From CAYLQA01 sp964385695 (GTDB taxonomy: Bacteria; Desulfobacterota; Desulfobulbia; Desulfobulbales; Desulfurivibrionaceae): a stretch of 64,000 nucleotides of DNA. The stretch spans positions 1 to 64,000 of the forward strand of contig CAYLQA010000009.1 in assembly GCA_964385695.1 (NCBI GenBank), in the 5' to 3' direction. Position 1 is the first letter of the stretch, and each line of letters begins with the position of its first letter. Below the pieces are notes generated by a model. The model made no database searches and was not told the origin of the DNA. It worked only from the letters and a program-made list of their open reading frames with translations. A program made the translations under genes and the position numbers. Shown piece after piece: positions 58,297 to 64,000 of this stretch.

Positions 58297-59946
58297 TCAC
58301 CCTTCTTCCTGTCCGGCAAGCGGCTCAAAACGCAGACCCTGCTCACGCTCAATTTCTCCCTCCATAACGAGGGCATTACCAACCAACTCAGACAGACCGG
58401 CAACCTCGACATCGGGGTTCCAGTAGGTCATGAGGCTGGTCAAGGTTGCACGGTCAATGGCACAAACACAGGCGAGTGTATTGACATCGTGCTTGTCAGC
58501 CACATAGCGGACCGCATTGGCTCTTGGGAAACCGGCCCGCATCCTCAGCTCCATGATCTCATCGGTATTGAGACCGGTACCTGAACCGCAGCAGAAGGTG
58601 GATTCACGAATGGTGTTTTCCGGCATCTCATGGAAGTTATTGGCCACCGCATTAAGCACAGCGCGCGGCTCTTCCAACAGGCCCATGGCACGGGCCGTGT
58701 TACAGGAGTCATGCCAAGTTGTCTTGCGATGATCGTTCCTGCTCTTATCAAGGTTGAGCTTGCCGTGCTTGATAAGATCAGCAGTGAATTCAGAAATATG
58801 CACCATCTTGGTAGAGGCGGCATTCTCGAAAACCGTACCGGTGATGGGGCTCTTGGGAACCTCCATAAAGTTGGCAGGGCCGTTCATGGTATCCATGTAC
58901 TGGTGCAGTACGCGCCACATGTGACCGCACTCACCACCGAGAATCCACTTAGCTCCCAAACGCTCAGCCTCGGCATACATCTTGGCGTTGAGCTTCTTCA
59001 TCATCTCGTTATTGGTAAACAGACCGAAGTTACCACCCTCTGATGCATAGGTAGACCAGGTGTAGTCCAGGCCGATGTGCTCAAAGAGAAGCAGGTAACC
59101 CATGGCGGTGTAGATGCCGGGCTCAGCGAAAACATCCGCTGAAGGTGTAATGAAGAGCACCTCAGCGCCTTTACGATTAAAGGTCGGGGTGATCTTGATG
59201 CCGGTGATCTCTTCGATATCATCACAGAGATACTCGACGTTTTCTTTAAGGGTATGAGGCTGCAGCCCCATATGGTTACCGGTACGATTGGAATTGGCTG
59301 CCGGCTCTAAAATCCAGTTGGTGTTAACACCAACCAAGTGCAGCAACTCGCGCCCCATCATTGTTACCTCGGCTGTATCAATACCGTAGGGGCAGAAGAC
59401 GGAGCAGCGACGACACTCTGTACACTGGTAAAAGTACATGAACCATTCTTTCAGAACACCGAAGGTCATCTCGCGACCACCGGCCATCTTACCAAGGATC
59501 TTGCCGCCCAAGGTAAAGTCGTTCCGGTAAACGGAGCGAATCAGCTCTGCTCTTAAAACCGGCATGTTCTTCGGATCACCGGTACCGAGGAAGAAGTGAC
59601 ATTTATCTGCACAGGCGCCGCAACGTACACAGCAGTCCATGAAGATCTTCAGGGAGCGGAACTTATCAAGGCGCTCCTTGATACCGTTGAGGATGATCTC
59701 CTTCCAATTCTCAGGAAGCTTCCAGTCATCACTCTCTGGATCCCACTCGCGGGGAGTGCCGCCCATTTCTGTGGGCAGGTTTTTTTGATGGTATTCGTGA
59801 ATTTCCGGTTTGGCAGGATAGCAGTAGTTACCCAGCTTGAATTCGGCCGGAACATCCCACCAGTCTTTCTTCGGAATAGCTCCCGTCATCATCGACGGGC
59901 CATTCGCCACACTTACGCCTAGTTTTTCTTTTGGAATTATTGCCAT
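58297..59946 (-). CDS. dsrK: DsrK, cytoplasmic HdrD-like iron-sulfur subunit
   Basis: 549 residues. Two [4Fe-4S] motifs (CVRCGACADKCHFF and CTECRRCSVFCPYG) are followed by a C-terminal CCG-type region: GGECGHMWR with a late TFCCGSGTG, the site that binds the noncubane cluster in HdrD. DsrK is thought to reduce the DsrC trisulfide in the cytoplasm. It is 5 bp after dsrM and overlaps dsrJ. Confidence 0.96.
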   Translation of the reverse strand: MAIIPKEKLGVSVANGPSMMTGAIPKKDWWDVPAEFKLGNYCYPAKPEIHEYHQKNLPTEMGGTPREWDPESDDWKLPENWKEIILNGIKERLDKFRSLKIFMDCCVRCGACADKCHFFLGTGDPKNMPVLRAELIRSVYRNDFTLGGKILGKMAGGREMTFGVLKEWFMYFYQCTECRRCSVFCPYGIDTAEVTMMGRELLHLVGVNTNWILEPAANSNRTGNHMGLQPHTLKENVEYLCDDIEEITGIKITPTFNRKGAEVLFITPSADVFAEPGIYTAMGYLLLFEHIGLDYTWSTYASEGGNFGLFTNNEMMKKLNAKMYAEAERLGAKWILGGECGHMWRVLHQYMDTMNGPANFMEVPKSPITGTVFENAASTKMVHISEFTADLIKHGKLNLDKSRNDHRKTTWHDSCNTARAMGLLEEPRAVLNAVANNFHEMPENTIRESTFCCGSGTGLNTDEIMELRMRAGFPRANAVRYVADKHDVNTLACVCAIDRATLTSLMTYWNPDVEVAGLSELVGNALVMEGEIEREQGLRFEPLAGQEEG

Positions 59947-59951
59947 GATTA

Positions 59952-60947
59952 TTATTCCTTATCAACTGGGATTCCGCCATCTTTCATAAACTCTCTGAAC
60001 TCGTCCTCATAGGAGGCATAAGAGTGCGGCTTAATGTTGGGATTATTCCAGGGGTTGATATGCCGTACCATACGGCTGTTATTGGCCATGTTCCGAGTCG
60101 GGCTCATGAAGACGCCACCCATGTGCATCAACTTGCTGTATGGGAAGTAAACCATCAGTGCACAAACAAGAAGCACATGCACATAAAAAATGACACCGAT
60201 TTCACCGGAAATGACCGGAGAGAAGGATGCCAGGCCATAAAGCAACTGCTTGATGGCAACGATATCCACCCGCAGGAAATAGCGCATCAGGATGCCGGTG
60301 ATGCCGATTCCCATAATAAGAAACAGAGGAAAATAATCTGAGGGAAGCGAGATGTAACGAAGATAGGGCATGATCACCCGGCGCAGGAAGAGAAAGCCGG
60401 CCGCCGCGACAAGAATAATGCCGCTCATAAAAAGAGTAGGCTCGCCGATCTGCATGAAGCCGTCGCCAAGTTCCAGGGCCTGGACAAAGGCGGGAACCGG
60501 ATCCATGAACAGTCGCATATGCCTGAGCACGATGACCAGGAAACAGTAGTGGAACAAGAGGCCGAACAGCCACAGGTATTTGCTGGAGCCGTAGACCAAC
60601 TTCGGCCCGTCATAGACCTCCGCCCGGGTGTTGCGGAACAGGGAGCGAAAAAGCACAACCTCCAAGATCATCCGCACAACAACGCCAAACTTGGTGGATG
60701 GGCAGTCAAACTTGTTCTGCTTGATCCAGGGGAGTGAATTTGCCTGACCGCACGTGGTGGGAATCCGGAACGGAACCGGTGATTTTGCCCACTGCGTGAC
60801 ACGATAGGCAAAGCCGCCCAGGAAGATGGCAAAGGCCAGATAGGGTAAGACGATCCCCATCAAGGCTTGCCCTCCGGGCACTTGGGCAGCCACCAAGGCG
60901 ACCAATACAAGTGCCAAGACTGCAATGAATGGATTCAAGATTCTCAT
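59952..60947 (-). CDS. dsrM: DsrM, membrane cytochrome b of the dsr complex
   Basis: 331 residues, five or six membrane helices, NarI-like. Heme b ligand histidines are expected in FGLLFHYCFLVIVLRHMRLF and in YVHVLLVCALMVYFPYSKLMHMGG. It gives electrons from menaquinol to DsrK. Order dsrM-K-J-O-P on one strand with short spacers is canonical; the dsrAB and dsrC genes are not in the window. Confidence 0.95.
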   Translation of the reverse strand: MRILNPFIAVLALVLVALVAAQVPGGQALMGIVLPYLAFAIFLGGFAYRVTQWAKSPVPFRIPTTCGQANSLPWIKQNKFDCPSTKFGVVVRMILEVVLFRSLFRNTRAEVYDGPKLVYGSSKYLWLFGLLFHYCFLVIVLRHMRLFMDPVPAFVQALELGDGFMQIGEPTLFMSGIILVAAAGFLFLRRVIMPYLRYISLPSDYFPLFLIMGIGITGILMRYFLRVDIVAIKQLLYGLASFSPVISGEIGVIFYVHVLLVCALMVYFPYSKLMHMGGVFMSPTRNMANNSRMVRHINPWNNPNIKPHSYASYEDEFREFMKDGGIPVDKE

Positions 60948-60953
60948 TTACCG

Positions 60954-61517
60954 TTACCTCGCATCATGTTGTAAGTTAATGGGTTTAATGTCCGACGCCT
61001 CTTCAGCGCTATTATCATCCATCACGCGGGACGGGCATCCTGCATCCGTTGTGATGTTGTTTCTGCTCTTAAACTCTTCCAGCCGCACCTTGTACAAACG
61101 TTCGCGGCAGTCAACGTACATATCGAAAAGTGTATAGGTCAGGATATCGACCGTGTGGTCGAAGTCGTACCAGCCGGCAAGGTCTTCCACCTTTTCCTGC
61201 CGGGCAATTTTTTGTACGACTTTTTTAAGGGAATGTCCTATGGAGACGGCATCGGAAGGGGCAAAGGTTTGCACGGAACGCATCTGAACAAACTGGGTGA
61301 GTGGGCCGGTAATCTTCTCGATCTCTTCGTCTTCAAAGAGAAACTTGTAAATATCCCACAGGGCGTTCTTGACGGAAAAACCTATCGGGTTGGCAAAGCG
61401 ATCTTTTTGCTTTTTAAAGATTTTGGACGCATCGCCAGGGTATGAGCTGAGAACTTCGTCAACCCATGCTTCAACGATCTGCCCTTTTTCTTCAAGGAGC
61501 AACTCTTTTAGCTGCAT
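60954..61517 (-). CDS. RsbRD-N-like protein leading the dsr operon
   Basis: 187 residues from the ATG at 61517 (GGAGGATTGGAGAA upstream). The fold is all helical: LLLEEKGQIVEAWVDEVLSSYP, NPIGFSVKNALWDIYKF, LKKVVQKIARQEKV, which fits the RsbRD N-terminal domain, a helix bundle of regulators that tune sigma-B-type or other switches, possibly by sensing ligand. It is the first gene of the operon, 6 bp before dsrM. Tandem palindromes lie upstream. Its role in dsr control is an inference. Confidence 0.75.
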   Translation of the reverse strand: MQLKELLLEEKGQIVEAWVDEVLSSYPGDASKIFKKQKDRFANPIGFSVKNALWDIYKFLFEDEEIEKITGPLTQFVQMRSVQTFAPSDAVSIGHSLKKVVQKIARQEKVEDLAGWYDFDHTVDILTYTLFDMYVDCRERLYKVRLEEFKSRNNITTDAGCPSRVMDDNSAEEASDIKPINLQHDAR

Positions 61518-61564
61518 TTCTCCAATCCTCCCGATCCCCCAACAGTAGGGAAAAACACCTACAT

Positions 61565-61606
61565 TCTGAATGACCATTCAGAACATGAAAGGCATTCCTA
61601 TCATGT
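61565..61606. promoter_or_regulatory. Tandem palindromes upstream of the dsr operon
   Basis: TTCTGAATG-AC-CATTCAGAA (61565-61584) is a perfect 9-bp inverted repeat with a 2-bp centre. It is directly followed by CATGAAAGG-CATT-CCTATCATG (61585-61606), eight of nine paired. They sit 48-89 bp upstream of the leading ATG at 61517. The first has the shape of a TetR-family operator. Confidence 0.6.
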
Positions 61607-61654
61607 TTTCAATGAGATTTCAATAGGAAAAAGGGTGCGGAAACGGTAGGAAAA

Positions 61655-62080
61655 TCAGGAGACTGTATCCAATAAAATACCGGATTCCTGTTCCAGATTT
61701 CTTAAAAGAATGGGGAGTTCGTCGGGGGCTATAATAATATCCCGAATGACGGTACAACGGTCACGACTTGTGCAGTCATAAACATCGATTGCATACCCTG
61801 CATCATCACAGGTCAGCACGAGATGCAGAAGGATATTCTGTTTGTCCAGATGCTCATTGACCCGACCAACCAGGCGGCGTACCGTGGCCTCGTCTGCGGT
61901 AATTTTCTCTTTGTCTCGCCTGGCATCCTGCTCTTCCCGGCTGCGCTGCCATTCGCGCTTAAAGGCGCCGATACGCAGGACAGGATGGGCACTGTCAATG
62001 GCCTCAACCTTCTTGCCCCGTTTGTAAGGATCAACCTTCTTTACTGGTCTTGGAAATTTGAATTCATCGGTGATAACCAT
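61655..62080 (-). CDS. FlaG-like small protein
   Basis: 141 residues. The C-terminal 80 residues follow the FlaG pattern: ATVRRLVGRVNEHLDKQNILLHL, YDCTSRDRCTVIRDIIIAPDELPILLRNLEQESGILLDTV, with the V-I-R...P-E/D-E-L signature in IRDIIIAPDEL. The N-terminal 60 residues are basic and unlike flagellin parts. FlaG tunes filament assembly, but no flagellar gene is near, so the family call is tentative. Confidence 0.5.
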   Translation of the reverse strand: MVITDEFKFPRPVKKVDPYKRGKKVEAIDSAHPVLRIGAFKREWQRSREEQDARRDKEKITADEATVRRLVGRVNEHLDKQNILLHLVLTCDDAGYAIDVYDCTSRDRCTVIRDIIIAPDELPILLRNLEQESGILLDTVS

Positions 62081-62225
62081 GGCACGCCCCCACGTGTGGT
62101 TATTTATCTCTCCTCCGCTAGTCTCACAAAGCTTATCGACGCCTCACGCAACTAACTATAGGTTTTTTTGTTCTTTTTAGCACTTCAGGCCTCAAAAGAA
62201 CAAATACGCGGGGTGTTGAACCGAT

Positions 62226-63152
62226 TTACAATTCGATGACCATGCCCTCCCGGGCAAAGAAAATATCAGTGGGACCATTAAGGTCTTTGTTGCAATATTT
62301 GGGGGTAATTTCGTCGATCTGACTGTCGGTCCGTACGGGCTCGTGGTGGAAAAGTGCCATGCTCTTGACCTGCGCCTTATTAGCGGCAGTCACGGCATGC
62401 TCAAAAGAGGAATGCCCCCAGCCCATGAAGCGGGACTCATACTCCTCCTGGGTGTACTGGGTGTCGTGCACCAAGAGATCCACACCATTGTAAAACTGCT
62501 CCAGCATGGCGTTTTGCTCCTGGGCCACAAGGTCTCCCTCCATGGCCATGGACTCATCGTACGAGGGATCCTCGGGATCGGTGCAGAAAAGATTGCGGAA
62601 GGGCTCGGTATCATAGGTGGTGCAGAAGACCTTGCCCTTATACTCAAAACGGTACCCCAAACAGAGAATGGGGTGGTTGAGATATTTGGTGGTGAGGGTA
62701 ATGCCGTCTCCAAGATCGAACTGCCCCTCCTTGAGATCAACATACTCAAGTTCGGCAGCAAGCTCGGTCTGGCGCACGGGGAAATAACGATAGGTAAGCT
62801 GGCCGCCGACAATGGACTCCAGCGTATCCTGCTCATAACTTACCGGGCCATAAACCTTTATCTTATTCCCAGGGATATAAATGGGCGTAAAAAAGGGAAA
62901 GCCCATGATGTGATCCCAGTGGGTATGGGTCAGAAAAAGCTCGGTATCGATGGGCCCCTTAGGGAGATCGTTGGCCATCATAAAGTTGCCGAGCTCACGG
63001 ATACCGGAACCGGCATCGATGATGATCAGCCTATCAAGCTCGGGAAAACGCACCTCAATACAGGCGGTGTTGCCCCCATACTTCATGGTGTTGGGACCAG
63101 GGCAGGGAATGGAGCCCCGTACTCCCCAAAACTTTATAGTGATGCAACTCAT
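62226..63152 (-). CDS. Metallo-beta-lactamase fold hydrolase
   Basis: 308 residues. The start KFWGVRGSIPCPGPNTMKYGGNTACIEV and the metal motif LTHTHWDHIMGFPFF, with TTYDTEP and a later HDTQYT, place it among GCR-type (RNase Z/PhnP-like) MBL phosphodiesterases; the substrate is unknown. Its ATG overlaps the stop of the HDOD gene (ATGA), so the two are coupled and may work together in nucleotide signalling. Confidence 0.86.
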   Translation of the reverse strand: MSCITIKFWGVRGSIPCPGPNTMKYGGNTACIEVRFPELDRLIIIDAGSGIRELGNFMMANDLPKGPIDTELFLTHTHWDHIMGFPFFTPIYIPGNKIKVYGPVSYEQDTLESIVGGQLTYRYFPVRQTELAAELEYVDLKEGQFDLGDGITLTTKYLNHPILCLGYRFEYKGKVFCTTYDTEPFRNLFCTDPEDPSYDESMAMEGDLVAQEQNAMLEQFYNGVDLLVHDTQYTQEEYESRFMGWGHSSFEHAVTAANKAQVKSMALFHHEPVRTDSQIDEITPKYCNKDLNGPTDIFFAREGMVIEL

Positions 63153-64000
63153 AAGGTCTCCCGGGCAACTTGTAAAAAGATCTGCGCCTTTTCAATTTCG
63201 CTCTGCACCGTTGCATGCAGGCCGGAGACCTCATGCCAACTCACACCGACCTGCTCAAGCAAGTCATCAAGTTGAGAGGTGTCCGGATACTTATCTCCGG
63301 CCGAACCTATGTCAAACATATTGGCAAACATATTGGATAAGGCAACGATGGAAACCAGGTCCCGGTTCTTTTCATCGGCCTGTTCAGGGGCGTGATGATG
63401 CTGTAAAAGGTCAATAAGGGATTCCGAAAGCTGCCATTTTTCGGCAATCAGCTTACCCACATGACCATGATCCATGCCCAGCATCATGGCCTCTGCCCGG
63501 GAGAGCGGCCCCTGCTCCAGAGTGGCGAGAGACATGGCCTGCTGGTACTCCTGATCGAAGCAGTTGTTCAAAGGCACCTTGCCCAGGTCGTGGAGGAGTC
63601 CTGCAACAAAAAACTCCTCCCTGAGCATGACGGGGATCTTCTTGCGGGTGGCAAGGGCTTTGGCCATAACTCCTACACAGATGGAGTGGGTCCAAAAGTC
63701 ATCCATGGGCATGGACTGAAAAGAGTCCTGGCGCCCCATGGTCCCCAAAACCGCAGTACTCAAGGCCAGGTTTTTCACGGTATTGAGCCCCAACATGATA
63801 ATGGCTCGGGTCAGAGAACTGATTTGGTTGGGCAGGGAATAGTAAGCGGAGTTAATCAACTTCAAAACCTGGCCGGTGAGTACCGGGTCCAGGGAGATAA
63901 CGCGGTTTAAATCGTTGGCCGAGGCATTGGGATGATTGCACACCTCCAGCACCTTGGTCACGGTGGTGGACAGGCTTGGCATCCTGTCTATATATTTCTG
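63149..64000 (-). CDS. HDOD domain protein, probably truncated by the window end
   Basis: At least 284 residues. Core: PSLSTTVTKVLEVCNHPNAS, LDPVLTGQVLKLINSAYY, LFVAGLLHDLGKVPL and LLQHHHAPEQ. HDOD proteins are signalling relatives of HD hydrolases without the full catalytic set. The in-frame ATG at 63982 has no ribosome site and the frame stays open to 64000 (KYIDR before PSLST), so the true start lies outside. Coupled to the MBL gene. Confidence 0.87.
   Translation of the reverse strand, partial: QKYIDRMPSLSTTVTKVLEVCNHPNASANDLNRVISLDPVLTGQVLKLINSAYYSLPNQISSLTRAIIMLGLNTVKNLALSTAVLGTMGRQDSFQSMPMDDFWTHSICVGVMAKALATRKKIPVMLREEFFVAGLLHDLGKVPLNNCFDQEYQQAMSLATLEQGPLSRAEAMMLGMDHGHVGKLIAEKWQLSESLIDLLQHHHAPEQADEKNRDLVSIVALSNMFANMFDIGSAGDKYPDTSQLDDLLEQVGVSWHEVSGLHATVQSEIEKAQIFLQVARETL

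Noticed and set aside
62343..63275. 310-codon plus-strand frame over the MBL gene
   Set aside because: Antisense shadow of a gene with intact HxHxDH.
1..64000. CRISPR arrays, prophage genes or insertion sequences
   Set aside because: No regularly spaced repeats, no transposase or integrase frames, and no phage structural genes are visible.

Overview
The window looks like one scaffold of a sulfate-reducing or sulfur-disproportionating Desulfobacterota bacterium, most probably Desulfobulbales-like. The basis is a complete dsrMKJOP membrane-complex operon, genes for siroheme and c-type cytochrome biogenesis, rubredoxin, a heme-c chemoreceptor, several PilZ proteins and strong synteny of the rpmH-rnpA-yidD-yidC-jag-mnmE block. 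Taxonomy is inferred from gene content only. The sequence is a draft: 100 Ns lie between two copies of the same 55 bp, so the gap is a scaffolding artefact inside an intact gene.

Region by region: 1-5.1 kb carries a partial methyltransferase-like gene, mnmH, a PFK-2/FBPase-2-like bifunctional enzyme coupled to a PP2C phosphatase, DUF3175, dodecin and a THEP1 NTPase. 5.1-9.2 kb is an accessory patch on the minus strand (HNH endonuclease, SEC-C protein, Fic protein, pRiA4b ORF-3 protein); a 51-bp promoter-like sequence is repeated in front of the HNH and Fic genes. 9.5-20.7 kb holds a PRTase, a 3'-5' exonuclease, PilZ, SprT-like, radical SAM, RecQ, several small unknown genes and a c-heme chemoreceptor. 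At about 21.0-21.1 kb a near-consensus sigma-54 promoter drives what appears to be a ~70-nt noncoding RNA ending in a perfect terminator. 21.1-28.7 kb contains hpt, rubredoxin, a cNMP/HDOD protein and the mnmE-jag-yidC-yidD-rnpA-rpmH block. 28.7-32.1 kb is a tetrapyrrole/cytochrome cluster (hemA, ccsA-like, sirC). 32.3-39.5 kb holds yjbQ, PilZ, a UbiD decarboxylase, rluB, HU/IHF, rimO and a nucleoside phosphorylase. 39.5-42.7 kb is the Fo part of ATP synthase (atpZ-atpI-atpB-atpE) followed upstream by hemL. 42.9-48.1 kb has an antiporter and a chain of PilZ, ribbon-helix-helix, zinc-ribbon ParA, unknown, J-domain/PilZ and zinc-motif genes. 48.1-53 kb has a sigma-54 activator divergent from a ~1000-residue exported HYR-domain protein. 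53.1-61.5 kb carries tRNA-Arg(TCT), a CysK-CysRS fusion and the dsrMKJOP operon led by an RsbRD-N-like gene. The end holds a FlaG-like gene, an MBL hydrolase and a partial HDOD gene.

Functional links: sirC and hemA/hemL supply siroheme and heme for dissimilatory sulfite reduction and for the heme proteins DsrM/DsrJ; ccsA matures c-type cytochromes such as DsrJ; the CysK-CysRS fusion joins sulfide assimilation to cysteine charging. Several PilZ proteins imply c-di-GMP control. Two related long palindromic elements (14.1 and 53.2 kb) sit at the 3' ends of minus-strand genes. The most interesting unexplained items are the sigma-54 small RNA, the fused CysRS with altered signature motifs, the ParA/PilZ cluster and the palindromic element family.
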